From positions 1 to 64,000 of the forward strand of contig NZ_CAMRAN010000011.1 in the NCBI RefSeq assembly GCF_947039875.1: a stretch of DNA of 64,000 nucleotides, read 5' to 3'. This document shows positions 1 to 9,146 of the stretch, one piece after another. Position 1 is the first letter of the stretch; each line of letters opens with the position of its first letter. Below the pieces are notes generated by a model. That model did not search any database and was not told where the DNA came from. It was given only the letters and a program-made list of their open reading frames with translations. The DNA is from an uncultured Photobacterium sp. Its GTDB lineage: Bacteria; Pseudomonadota; Gammaproteobacteria; Enterobacterales; Vibrionaceae. A program made the position numbers and the translations under genes.

Positions 1-90
1 CCAAGTGTTGCGCCTCAGCCAAGTGTTGCGCCTCAGCCAAGTGTTGCGCCTCAGCCAAGTGTTGCGCCTCAACCAAGTGCTGCAACTCAA
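1..90 (+). repeat. 18-bp tandem repeat inside zipA encoding PSVAPQ
   Basis: Units at 1-18, 19-36 and 37-54 are identical (ccaagtgttgcgcctcag), 55-72 differs by one base and 73-90 by several. The array runs off the left edge, so the copy number is unknown. Each unit is 18 bp, so copy-number changes keep the frame and only change linker length. Confidence 0.95.
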
Positions 91-687
91 GCTGTTGATG
101 TTAAGCCTACGATTGCAGAAAATGTTACCGCAGCCCCAGCACCTATTTTTATGCCTGTAGATGAAGAAGAGATCAAAGCTGACGTTGTTACAACGGTAAC
201 ATCGGAGTTTGAAGTCATTTCTGAGCCAGAAACGATTATAGAACCAGAAGTTTTACCTGAGGCAGAACTTCTACCACCAAGTTATTTATCTGTTTGTGTA
301 CATGCTCGTAAAGGTAAAGTTCTACGTGGGCCATCACTATTTGCTTGTTTAGAACGTAATGGATTGATTTTTGGTGAAAATTCAGTTTTTCACCGTCATG
401 CTGATTTAGCAGGCACTGGGCCTGTTATTTTTTCTGTTACTAACTTGCTTAATCCTGGCACATTTCCAGAAGTAAACTATCAGCATTTTGAAACACCTGG
501 TATTGGCTTTTTCTTAATGTTGCCGTGTCATGGTAAAGCATCAAGTAACTTCAATATGATGTTGCAAACAGCACAGCAAATTGCAGACCAACTTAATGCA
601 GATGTAATGGATCAAGATCGTGTGATGATCACACCAAATCGTATTGCAGCATATCGAGAAAAATCAGTAAAATATAATCAATGTTAA
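1..687 (+). CDS. zipA: Cell division protein ZipA, C-terminal part (5' end outside window)
   Basis: The reading frame is open from the first base to TAA at 685-687, so the start and the N-terminal membrane anchor lie upstream of the window. The visible part begins with a Pro/Ala/Gln linker (hexapeptide PSVAPQ repeats) followed by an acidic stretch and a globular C-terminal domain of about 130 residues (from about base 280: LSVCVHARKGKVLRGPSLFA onward, then FHRHADLAGTGPVIFSVTNL) typical of the ZipA FtsZ-binding domain. ZipA tethers FtsZ polymers to the inner membrane at the division site. It lies directly upstream of ligA, the usual zipA-ligA order in gammaproteobacteria. Confident family call; total length unknown. 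Confidence 0.9.
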   Translation, partial: PSVAPQPSVAPQPSVAPQPSVAPQPSAATQAVDVKPTIAENVTAAPAPIFMPVDEEEIKADVVTTVTSEFEVISEPETIIEPEVLPEAELLPPSYLSVCVHARKGKVLRGPSLFACLERNGLIFGENSVFHRHADLAGTGPVIFSVTNLLNPGTFPEVNYQHFETPGIGFFLMLPCHGKASSNFNMMLQTAQQIADQLNADVMDQDRVMITPNRIAAYREKSVKYNQC

Positions 688-711
688 GTTGATAAACGAT
701 TTTTTTTGATA

Positions 712-743
712 AAAATTCAGGCTCCTTCGGGGGCCTGAATTTT
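712..743 (+). terminator. Hairpin terminator after zipA
   Basis: A 14-bp stem (712-725 with 730-743, one G-U pair) closes a TTCG tetraloop; the A/T ends of the stem supply an A-run on one side and a T-run on the other, so it may work in both directions. It separates zipA from ligA. Confidence 0.8.
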
Positions 744-799
744 ATTGTATCTACTGATATAACTATAATGATTTGCTGTTTTGTAATCAGAGTCATTAA

Positions 800-2845
<2,046 letters not shown>

Positions 2846-2865
2846 AAATACAAATATTTAAGAGT

Positions 2866-2894
2866 AAAGCCCCACTTTGTGAGGCTTTTTTTTT
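2866..2894 (+). terminator. Rho-independent terminator after ligA
   Basis: Stem 2866-2875 with 2879-2888 (one C/A mismatch), three-base loop, followed by a T-run reaching 2894. Confidence 0.85.
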
Positions 2895-3117
2895 GATAAA
2901 AACCATCTCTTTTTATTGAGGACAGACTTAATTTTAGGTGTTTATTTAATCATGATCATAAGTAATATTTTATATTGCTCGTGATAGTTTGTGAATTTTA
3001 GGTTTGTTAATCATAGTATTTATAAAATACGACACGGTTCACAACAATATCTTAATGTGAGTATATCTTGTTGTTTTTAAATGGTTATTTTTATATTTCA
3101 TTGTGGTTTGGTAAACA

Positions 3118-3133
3118 TATGACATTGATCACG
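3118..3133 (+). promoter_or_regulatory. Candidate CRP (cAMP receptor protein) site
   Basis: TATGA-CATTGA-TCACG against the CRP consensus TGTGA-N6-TCACA. It lies about 235 bases before the porin ATG. Catabolite control of a sugar or chito-oligosaccharide porin would make sense, but a single 8/10 match is weak evidence. Confidence 0.35.
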
Positions 3134-3266
3134 ATAGCGTCAAAAGTTTGCACTCAATCATATTTTCACTATTAAAAAGTAAGTTCTTATTGATGTTTTG
3201 CGCTGCGAAAGTAGTCTTAATGCCGAAGTTATTTAAAGTTCAATTAAAAACGAAATAATATGCATT

Positions 3267-3284
3267 AGTCGAATTGATTCGACT
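3267..3284. repeat. 18-bp palindrome in the porin leader
   Basis: Arms AGTCGAAT and ATTCGACT are perfect complements around a 2-base centre. It could be a dimeric repressor operator or, in RNA, a hairpin with a TTGA loop; it lies eight bases before an AGGAG motif. Confidence 0.7.
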
Positions 3285-3297
3285 GACATATAGGAGA

Positions 3298-3341
3298 TTT
3301 ACTTGTCATCTTCGGCGGCCAACCTTTCAGGGGCAAGTAAA
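3298..3341 (+). promoter_or_regulatory. Inverted repeat over an alternative TTG start of the porin
   Basis: TTTACTTG at 3298-3305 pairs perfectly with CAAGTAAA at 3334-3341, leaving a 28-base loop. The left arm contains a TTG codon (3303-3305) that is in frame with the porin and has AGGAG at 3292-3296. In the mRNA the hairpin would hide this upstream start while leaving the downstream start (ATG 3369, AGGAG 3356-3360) free. Confidence 0.5.
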
Positions 3342-3368
3342 CAGCTAATATCTTTTAGGAGTTATTCC

Positions 3369-4781
3369 ATGGAATCAAAGTTTTTTAAAGTTTCGGCTTT
3401 AACCGCAGCAATGGTCGGTGCATTATCTGCAGCGCCTGTTATGGCAACCGAAGACAGTGCAGCAGGTCCAGAATATGTGGTAGCTGTTAATGAGTTTCTT
3501 GATGATTCAACATTAGCCGGTGTTGCAGTTGTTGATACGCGTTCTCGTACTCGTACTACTGGTAAACCTGGCGGTAAAGATGGTGATTCATGGAGCCGTC
3601 TAAATTACTCTGCTTATAACCTAATTTTAGATTTTACTTCTGGTTACCATAACGGTTGGCTAGGTGCTGATATTGGTGGTTATCTATCTGGTGATTTGTA
3701 CAACGATAGTGCAATGAATGCAGGTACTGGTGAATACTTAGCGAATGAAATCTCTACATCAAATAACCTTGACTGGGGTTCAGGTGAAGGCAACCCTGTT
3801 AAGATTACTAAAGCGGCATTGAAATTTAAAGCGGGCGAAAATGTAGATGGTCGCTTTGGTTTTACTCAATCAAATGGTAATGGTGTTTTAGGTAACGTAT
3901 GGTCTTTCGTTCCTGGTACATACCGTGGTGCTGAACTGAATGCAAACTTTGGTAATTTTAAAGCTACTTACTTTATTGCTGACCAATTCACTGCTCCTTG
4001 GTTACTAAGTGAGCATGATTATGCACCTGCATTATGGTCTGATACATCTTGGGGTATTGCACACTCTCTAGGTTTACAAGGTAATGCAACTGACGCGTTA
4101 TACCTACAATTCGGTATTGGTCAAGTAACTGATATTCAATATGCAAAAGGCATTGATTGGGGTGCGGGTGAGGTAACTAGTTACCACGATAAGACTGATA
4201 CAACAGGTTACAAGGTTTACGCTAAGTACAATATCAATGAAAACATGTCACTTGCATACGATTTCTACGGTGTGAATGATGACGTACAATATGATGGCCT
4301 TGGTTACACCACGGGTCTATCATTCAACGCTAAGTTCGGTCAGTTCTCATGGATGACAGATCTTCAATACGCGAAGAGTGATAACGATCGTGATGTTAAC
4401 CCTCGTATGATTTACACATACGGTATGACAAATGGTACATATTCACTATGGTGGGATGCACTATCTGATTGGAACAAATCAGGCGAAGTATCGATCTACA
4501 ACCGTTTATCATATGATCAAGGCAATGGTTGGAACTACTACCTAGGCTTCGGTTACGGTTCTGGCAGCAAGTCAGCAGCTGATGGCGCTATGGGTGACTG
4601 GGATTACGAGAGCGAGTACGCAGTTAACGGTACAGTTTCTTACTCAGTACCAAATGGTGCACTTAAAGGTTCTACCATTCGTCTACACGCAACAATGCTA
4701 GAGCGTGATGAGTTTGCTGGTGCAGCTTCTGCTGATGAAACAGATTTACGTTTCCAAGTTATTATTCCTTACACTTTCTAA
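3369..4781 (+). CDS. Outer-membrane porin, probably OprD/ChiP-like
   Basis: A 470-residue precursor with a signal peptide of about 23 residues (hydrophobic core VSALTAAMVGALSAAPVMA) and a C-terminal aromatic ending (IIPYTF) typical of outer-membrane beta-barrels. The body is rich in alternating aromatic and glycine-rich beta-strand segments (for example LYLQFGIGQVTD, GWNYYLGFGYGSGS). Length and pattern fit an OprD-type 18-strand substrate-specific porin such as the chitoporin or carbohydrate porins of enteric bacteria and vibrios; the substrate cannot be told from sequence. ATG 3369 is chosen because AGGAG lies seven bases upstream and it gives a normal signal peptide; an in-frame TTG at 3303 with its own AGGAG would add 22 residues. 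Monocistronic, followed by a terminator. Confidence 0.8.
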   Translation: MESKFFKVSALTAAMVGALSAAPVMATEDSAAGPEYVVAVNEFLDDSTLAGVAVVDTRSRTRTTGKPGGKDGDSWSRLNYSAYNLILDFTSGYHNGWLGADIGGYLSGDLYNDSAMNAGTGEYLANEISTSNNLDWGSGEGNPVKITKAALKFKAGENVDGRFGFTQSNGNGVLGNVWSFVPGTYRGAELNANFGNFKATYFIADQFTAPWLLSEHDYAPALWSDTSWGIAHSLGLQGNATDALYLQFGIGQVTDIQYAKGIDWGAGEVTSYHDKTDTTGYKVYAKYNINENMSLAYDFYGVNDDVQYDGLGYTTGLSFNAKFGQFSWMTDLQYAKSDNDRDVNPRMIYTYGMTNGTYSLWWDALSDWNKSGEVSIYNRLSYDQGNGWNYYLGFGYGSGSKSAADGAMGDWDYESEYAVNGTVSYSVPNGALKGSTIRLHATMLERDEFAGAASADETDLRFQVIIPYTF

Positions 4782-4807
4782 TATAACAATTAGTTAGGTA
4801 TGAATTT

Positions 4808-4833
4808 AAAAGCCCATTTCGATGGGCTTTTTT
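4808..4833 (+). terminator. Rho-independent terminator after the porin gene
   Basis: Stem AAAAGCCCAT (4808-4817) with ATGGGCTTTT (4822-4831), TTCG tetraloop, T-run to 4833. Confidence 0.9.
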
Positions 4834-4913
4834 ATTATCTTAAAAAAGAGAACTGGATTATTAATCTTCTTCCTACAATTGAGTTAGGTAACTCAACTAA
4901 CGAAGGTGATTAT

Positions 4914-5102
4914 ATGAAAAAATATATTATTGGTATTATGACGGCGATGGTATTGGCTGTAAGTTCAAATGTTTTTGCTTCTGGTGGTTCAAATGGCGCA
5001 GGTGGTTTTGGTCAAACATACTGTCATTTATCAAATAATGAGACGGTTTTTGTTCCTTGGTTTATATGTAAACAACACGGCGGTGAATCATACGACTTTT
5101 GA
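4914..5102 (+). CDS. Small secreted protein of unknown function (62 aa)
   Basis: Starts with MKKYIIGIMTAMVLAVSSNVFA, a clear signal peptide with predicted cleavage after A23, preceded by AAGGTGA seven bases before the ATG. The mature peptide of about 39 residues is glycine/serine-rich at first and has two cysteines (C37 and C52) 15 residues apart, which could form one disulfide in the periplasm, and a short aromatic segment VFVPWFIC between them. I do not recognise the family. It lies 132 bases after the porin and behind its terminator, so it is probably transcribed separately. Upstream in-frame codons run through the terminator hairpin and are not used. Confidence 0.7.
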   Translation: MKKYIIGIMTAMVLAVSSNVFASGGSNGAGGFGQTYCHLSNNETVFVPWFICKQHGGESYDF

Positions 5103-5276
5103 TTTGATAATAGAGAATGGACTCTCTAATTTTTTATTGTGACTCATCTACTATGACTATTTTACGCTCTCGTCTTCCTGATTATTGTAGAATTAGCCCA
5201 CAGTGCTAGAATACCTACCAATAGATTTAGCACAGTAGCTTTTACTGTGTCATCCATCATTCATAAGGTAATCTCA

Positions 5277-6701
5277 ATGACGGTTAAAACTCGCTTTGCA
5301 CCAAGCCCAACTGGCTTTTTGCACGTTGGTGGTGCGCGTACAGCATTGTATTCATGGCTATTTGCTAAGCATATGGGCGGCGAATTCGTATTACGTATCG
5401 AAGACACAGATATCGAACGTTCAACGCAAGAAGCGATTGATGCGATTATGGAAGGCATGGAATGGTTAGAGTTAAATTGGGATGAAGGTCCTTACTACCA
5501 AACTAAGCGTTTTGATCGTTATAATGAAGTGGTTGATCAATTACTAGCAGAAGATAAAGCGTATAAGTGTTACTGCCCGAAAGAACTGCTTGATGAGATT
5601 CGTGAGCAACAAATGGCAGATGGTGTTAAGCCACGTTATGATGCTAATCATCCTAAAATTATTGCAGCAAATGCGGCAGCAACAGCAGATTCTCCATTCT
5701 GTATTCGTTTCCGTAATCCAAAAGAAGGCACAGTGATCTTTGATGATAAGATCCGTGGTCACATCGAAATTTCAAACAGTGAATTAGATGATCTAATCAT
5801 TCGTCGTACTGACGGTAGCCCAACATATAATTTCTGTGTTGTTATTGATGACTGGGATATGGGTATCACTCAAGTTGTTCGTGGTGAAGATCATATTAAC
5901 AATACCCCTCGTCAAATTAATATTTACAAAGCATTAGGTGCGCCAGTACCTGAGTTTGCACACTGTGCAATGATTCTTGGTGATGATGGCGCTAAACTAT
6001 CTAAGCGTCATGGTGCTGTTGGTGTAATGCAATACCGTGATGACGGTTTCCTACCGCATGCGCTACTAAACTACCTAGTACGTTTAGGTTGGTCTCATGG
6101 CGACCAAGAAATTTTCTCACTACAAGAGATGATTGATTGCTTTACGCTTGAGTCTGTAAGTAAATCAGCATCAGCATTCAATACTGATAAATTGTTATGG
6201 CTAAACAACCATTACATTAAAACAGCAGCACCTGAATATGTTGCTAAATACCTACAATGGCATTTAGATCAAAAACAAATTTCAATTGAAAATGGTCCTG
6301 CAATTACTGAAGTGATTACGTTAGTGGGTGAGCGTTGCCATACACTGATCGAATTAGCAGAGCAATCACGTTACTTCTACCAAGATTTTAGTGAGTTTGA
6401 AGCGGGTGCGGCTAAAAAGCACTTACGCCCAGTTGCTAAAGATGCATTGGCATTAGCACTTGCCAAAGTAGAAGCGCTAGAAGAATGGACAACTGAAAAT
6501 CTACATGCCGTTATCGTTCAAGTTTGTGAAGAACTAGAATTAGGTATGGGTAAAGTTGGCATGCCACTACGTGTTGCTGTTACAGGTCAAGGCCAATCAC
6601 CATCAGTTGATGCAGTAATGCAATTGATTGGTAAAGAGCGTGTTGTGACTCGTATTCAAATGGCATTAGATTATATTGCAGAGCGCGAAGCTAACGCGTA
6701 A
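5277..6701 (+). CDS. gltX: Glutamate--tRNA ligase GltX
   Basis: A 474-residue class I aminoacyl-tRNA synthetase that charges tRNA-Glu. The N-terminal Rossmann domain shows [19 protein letters not shown] with the HIGH-equivalent HVGG, and the KMSKS-equivalent is KLSKRHG (about residue 240); the rest is the anticodon-binding helical domain. The ATG at 5277 is preceded by AAGGT, ten bases upstream; ten extra in-frame codons exist upstream but start inside the leader. Compared with the E. coli enzyme the zinc-site region keeps only the first pair (CYC); the second Cys/His pair is replaced by [10 protein letters not shown]. Followed by a strong terminator. Confidence 0.97.
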   Translation: MTVKTRFAPSPTGFLHVGGARTALYSWLFAKHMGGEFVLRIEDTDIERSTQEAIDAIMEGMEWLELNWDEGPYYQTKRFDRYNEVVDQLLAEDKAYKCYCPKELLDEIREQQMADGVKPRYDANHPKIIAANAAATADSPFCIRFRNPKEGTVIFDDKIRGHIEISNSELDDLIIRRTDGSPTYNFCVVIDDWDMGITQVVRGEDHINNTPRQINIYKALGAPVPEFAHCAMILGDDGAKLSKRHGAVGVMQYRDDGFLPHALLNYLVRLGWSHGDQEIFSLQEMIDCFTLESVSKSASAFNTDKLLWLNNHYIKTAAPEYVAKYLQWHLDQKQISIENGPAITEVITLVGERCHTLIELAEQSRYFYQDFSEFEAGAAKKHLRPVAKDALALALAKVEALEEWTTENLHAVIVQVCEELELGMGKVGMPLRVAVTGQGQSPSVDAVMQLIGKERVVTRIQMALDYIAEREANA

Positions 6702-6723
6702 ACATTAGTTTATTGTTAATAAG

Positions 6724-6756
6724 AACGGAAGTGTCATTGATACTTCCGTTTTTTTA
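6724..6756 (+). terminator. Rho-independent terminator after gltX
   Basis: Stem AACGGAAGT (6724-6732) with ACTTCCGTT (6742-6750), followed by a T-run. Confidence 0.9.
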
Positions 6757-6796
6757 TAACGAACGTAAAGCTGATCACACTTTTTGTTTTACGATA

Positions 6797-6825
6797 ATGA
6801 CATTTTTTAAAAACATCAATATCAT
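6797..6825 (+). promoter_or_regulatory. Sigma-70 type promoter of tRNA-Ala
   Basis: ATGACA (6797-6802), 17-base spacer, TATCAT (6820-6825); the mature tRNA starts 13 bases further on. Five of six and five of six consensus bases. Confidence 0.65.
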
Positions 6826-6837
6826 AAGCAGTATATT

Positions 6838-6913
6838 GGGGCTATAGCTCAGCTGGGAGAGCGCTTCGCTGGCAGCGAAGAGGTCATCGGTTCGATCCCG
6901 TTTAGCTCCACCA
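6838..6913 (+). tRNA. tRNA-Ala (anticodon GGC)
   Basis: A 76-base cloverleaf with encoded CCA (6911-6913). Acceptor GGGGCTA pairs with TAGCTCC, the D arm is normal, the anticodon stem is CTTCG/CGAAG with loop CTGGCAG, and the T loop is TTCGATC. The T stem ATCGG/CCGTT contains one T-T mismatch at the second pair (positions 50-64), whereas the usual bacterial gene has G-C there. Stands alone between its own promoter and a terminator. Confidence 0.95.
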
Positions 6914-6918
6914 AATTT

Positions 6919-6950
6919 AAAACCTCGTCAGTTAACTGGCGAGGTTTTTT
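6919..6950 (+). terminator. Terminator after tRNA-Ala
   Basis: Long stem 6919-6931 with 6936-6948 (one T-G pair) around a TTAA loop, followed by T's. Its A-rich left arm means it may also stop the minus-strand gene that ends at 6965. Confidence 0.9.
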
Positions 6951-6964
6951 GCGTTTAGTAACGA

Positions 6965-7504
6965 TTAAAAACGCGCATTAATAATTGGGAAGATTGGCAG
7001 GTTTTTACTTACAAAAGTACCTGACTTATCGTAGTTAATTAAACCAATCTGCACACCTTTATTAATGTGATCTGTTGCGTTAACAAAACCGAACTGAAGG
7101 CCATTCAGAGAACCAGCATAGTTAAAGGTACCAAATTGAGCACCAGTGAAGTTATTGGCAGTATAGTTAACTAAACCAAAGTCAGCACCTGTAGCATTGC
7201 CTTCGTTCCAGTTAGCTAAACCAAATTCTAAACCTGTCATGCTTGACGTAGTGTGGTTAACACCAAATGCTAAACCAAAGTTAAGACCTGTAAAGTTATT
7301 GATAGTCGATACGCCTAACAATGAAAAGTTGACACCTGTTACTTGACTTGTTTGACCGTAAAGTACGTTTAAACGTGCTCCTGATACATTTCCCGCAGGT
7401 AAGTTAACACCCGGTAAAGAAAGTTGAACCGGTGTATTAGCCATTGCGGTAACAGGCGCTAGAAGTACTGCAGATATAATAAAAGGTGCTAATTTTAATT
7501 TCAT
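6965..7504 (-). CDS. Secreted repeat protein of the VC2662-like / LA_2272 surface-repeat type
   Basis: A 179-residue protein with a signal peptide (MKLKLAPFIISAVLLAPVTAMA). The mature part is built of degenerate repeats of about 15-20 residues with the theme TGLNFGLxFG / TGAQFGTFNY / GLQFGFVN / GVQIGLINY, which would fold as a small repetitive beta structure. Repeats like these occur in proteins annotated as VC2662 family and LA_2272-type surface repeat proteins; no function is established. The ATG at 7504 is preferred over an in-frame TTG four codons upstream because it starts the signal peptide. Lies alone on the minus strand between two tRNA genes. Confidence 0.75.
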   Translation of the reverse strand: MKLKLAPFIISAVLLAPVTAMANTPVQLSLPGVNLPAGNVSGARLNVLYGQTSQVTGVNFSLLGVSTINNFTGLNFGLAFGVNHTTSSMTGLEFGLANWNEGNATGADFGLVNYTANNFTGAQFGTFNYAGSLNGLQFGFVNATDHINKGVQIGLINYDKSGTFVSKNLPIFPIINARF

Positions 7505-7705
7505 AAAAATGTCCAAAGTAAACGTATAAAAAGATATTTATAAATTGTAGGTAGTATAAATAAAAAACAGTAAAAAACAACGTTCAAATATTATTAAATT
7601 ATACTTAAAGGTGGTATTAGTTTTATGATGTAACGAATAGTTTTTAATCGTTTAATTTGGCTGGATAGTAATCAAGAATTAAATTGGAATGAGAGTCTAA
7701 AATGT
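7505..7705. other. AT-rich intergenic stretch, no gene seen
   Basis: About 200 bases between the start of the minus-strand repeat protein and the terminator of tRNA-Arg. It must hold the promoter of the minus-strand gene, but no clear -35/-10 pair stands out. Confidence 0.4.
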
Positions 7706-7735
7706 AAAAAAGCCAACCTATAGGTTGGCTTTTTT
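7706..7735 (-). terminator. Terminator of tRNA-Arg
   Basis: Perfect 13-bp stem AAAAAAGCCAACC/GGTTGGCTTTTTT with a TATA loop. On the minus strand it follows the tRNA-Arg CCA end by four bases. Confidence 0.9.
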
Positions 7736-7739
7736 AATA

Positions 7740-7816
7740 TGGCGCTCCCTGCTGGAGTCGAACCAGCGGCCTTCCCCTTAGGAGGGGGACGCTCTATCCA
7801 TCTGAGCTAAGGAAGC
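7740..7816 (-). tRNA. tRNA-Arg (anticodon CCT)
   Basis: A 77-base cloverleaf on the minus strand with encoded CCA (reverse complement of 7740-7742). Acceptor GCTTCCT pairs with AGGGAGC (one T-G pair), anticodon stem TCCCC/GGGGA with loop CTCCTAA gives anticodon CCT, and the T arm is CTGGTTCGACTCCAG. It reads AGG codons. Confidence 0.95.
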
Positions 7817-7824
7817 GTTCGCAC

Positions 7825-7852
7825 AGTGTACACGAAAATTAGCAGAGTTTAA
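7825..7852 (-). promoter_or_regulatory. Probable promoter of tRNA-Arg
   Basis: On the minus strand TTAAAC (7852-7847), 16-base spacer and TACACT (7830-7825), placed so that transcription would begin just before the tRNA 5' end. Only four of six bases match in each box. Confidence 0.45.
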
Positions 7853-7862
7853 GAAAATAGTG

Positions 7863-8999
7863 TTATTGATTCAACTGCTTGGTCAGTAAATCGCCAGGTT
7901 GAATGCTAGATGCCAGTTGTGGTTGATTAACACTAAGCTCTGCAGACTTTTCATAGACTCGATTAACGGTAAGTGTGATCGCTGTTTCAACCATACGGTT
8001 GCGTGGAATACCTTTCTGATCGATAAACCCTGCGCTGTGCCATAATTTAAGTTGATCACCGTTGTGAACCCCATGTACTCGACCAACATTGATTTGAGCG
8101 ACGCCTTGATGGATATTAATTATTTCAGGCAGGCTAGCGCGGCATGAAAGGGCACTTTCAATATCTAACATCATATTTTGAGTGACGCGTTGAATACTTT
8201 GCCCATATGGTGATACCCAAAAACGTGCCGTTTTAGTATCAACATAACTTGTACGAGCAAAGGGCCATAAACCAATATCACGGTAACTATTTTGGTAGAT
8301 TGTCTCACCTGTTTTACCGTCCATTATATTAAGAGTTAACGCAAATTGACGATTAATGGTGTTGGGTTGTAATAGATGATTATCAACGGTAGCGGAAATA
8401 TCCGTGATCTCACCACTGACCAAATATTGTGCGTCATTATCTTCAGCTAACATCATCATCGCATCTGCATGGTTAGCACTAACAGGCACTTGGGTAACAC
8501 CTGTTACTAAAAAACTTTGCGAACGTTGCTGAATATTTTTTTGTAAGACCTTTGAAAAATCATCCCCTAGCTGATAAATACTGCCCATCGCTGCTTGTTG
8601 TGGCTCCGCGAGTGAAAATTTCCCCAGTAATAATCCTTTCTTATATTGTACCTTGTGGCAACTTTTTGCCGATGGGTAAATATCTATTCTGGCTGTAACA
8701 TACATTTTGCCGCCAGCATCTTTCTGTTCTAGCACGCTAATATGTCGAATTTCATTACCGCTAAAACGGTATTGTTGCCGATCTTCTTGCAAATAAGTTT
8801 TAAGCATCGGTAGGCTGGCAATCTCACCTCCCGTAAATGTCATTGCTTGAAAGACCGCATTTTCTAAGGCATTGACGCGTGCGGTCGCTTTACTTTCAAG
8901 AATGTTAGCTTCACCTGTCACCTGTACCCATTGGGCATGACTTGAGTGTGATACGAACAACCATAACGCATTTAAACAGAGTAATAATTTTTTATTCAT
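7863..8999 (-). CDS. flgT: Flagellar H-ring protein FlgT
   Basis: A 378-residue periplasmic protein with signal peptide MNKKLLLCLNALWLFVSHSSHA. In vibrios FlgT builds the H ring around the LP ring and is needed for the T ring (MotX/MotY) and stator recruitment of the sodium-driven motor. The sequence shows an N-terminal domain starting QWVQVTGEANILESKATARVNALENA, a middle domain and a C-terminal SH3-like part (VHGVHNGDQLKLWH). It is divergent from flgO, the arrangement typical of Vibrio polar flagellar loci, and a sigma-54-like promoter lies upstream on the same strand. Its 3' end is 46 bases from the tRNA-Arg gene. Confidence 0.93.
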   Translation of the reverse strand: MNKKLLLCLNALWLFVSHSSHAQWVQVTGEANILESKATARVNALENAVFQAMTFTGGEIASLPMLKTYLQEDRQQYRFSGNEIRHISVLEQKDAGGKMYVTARIDIYPSAKSCHKVQYKKGLLLGKFSLAEPQQAAMGSIYQLGDDFSKVLQKNIQQRSQSFLVTGVTQVPVSANHADAMMMLAEDNDAQYLVSGEITDISATVDNHLLQPNTINRQFALTLNIMDGKTGETIYQNSYRDIGLWPFARTSYVDTKTARFWVSPYGQSIQRVTQNMMLDIESALSCRASLPEIINIHQGVAQINVGRVHGVHNGDQLKLWHSAGFIDQKGIPRNRMVETAITLTVNRVYEKSAELSVNQPQLASSIQPGDLLTKQLNQ

Positions 9000-9011
9000 A
9001 AAAGGCCAATT

Positions 9012-9029
9012 TAGGTATGTTTTTTGCTT
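9012..9029 (+). promoter_or_regulatory. Sigma-54 type promoter of flgOP
   Basis: GG (9014-9015), ten bases, GC (9026-9027) within AGGTATGTTTTTTGCTTT. The -12 element TTTGCTTT is good; the -24 element has A instead of T before GG. Confidence 0.6.
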
Positions 9030-9055
9030 TGATCAGGACATAACCACAACGGAAT

Positions 9056-9071
9056 GCAAAGAGTGTTCCCA
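9056..9071 (-). promoter_or_regulatory. Sigma-54 type promoter of flgT
   Basis: On the minus strand TTGGGAACACTCTTTGCA, with GG (9069-9068), ten bases and GC (9057-9056). It lies 57 bases before the flgT ATG, 27 bases from the oppositely directed flgO promoter. Confidence 0.5.
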
Positions 9072-9146
9072 ATTGGTGCTTCTCATTAAAGAAATTGTAT
9101 TCGTGAACGATATATCCCTTATCACACGTAGCAAGAGTGACCAACA

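Larger units (their letters stand above)
2895..3368 (+). promoter_or_regulatory. Long AT-rich upstream region and leader of the porin gene
   Basis: This is a 474-base stretch without a convincing gene. It holds a CRP-like site (TATGA-N6-TCACG, 3118-3133, 8 of 10 consensus half-site bases), an 18-bp palindrome AGTCGAAT-TG-ATTCGACT (3267-3284), and an inverted repeat TTTACTTG/CAAGTAAA (3298-3305 with 3334-3341) just before the porin ribosome-binding site. Long leaders of this kind are common before regulated porin genes; no -10/-35 pair stands out enough to name. Confidence 0.5.

Noticed and set aside
2895-3368. Possible riboswitch in the porin leader
   Set aside because: GGGGCAAGTAAA and GGCGGCC motifs recall riboswitch fragments, but no known aptamer core (glycine, TPP, others) could be assembled on either strand.
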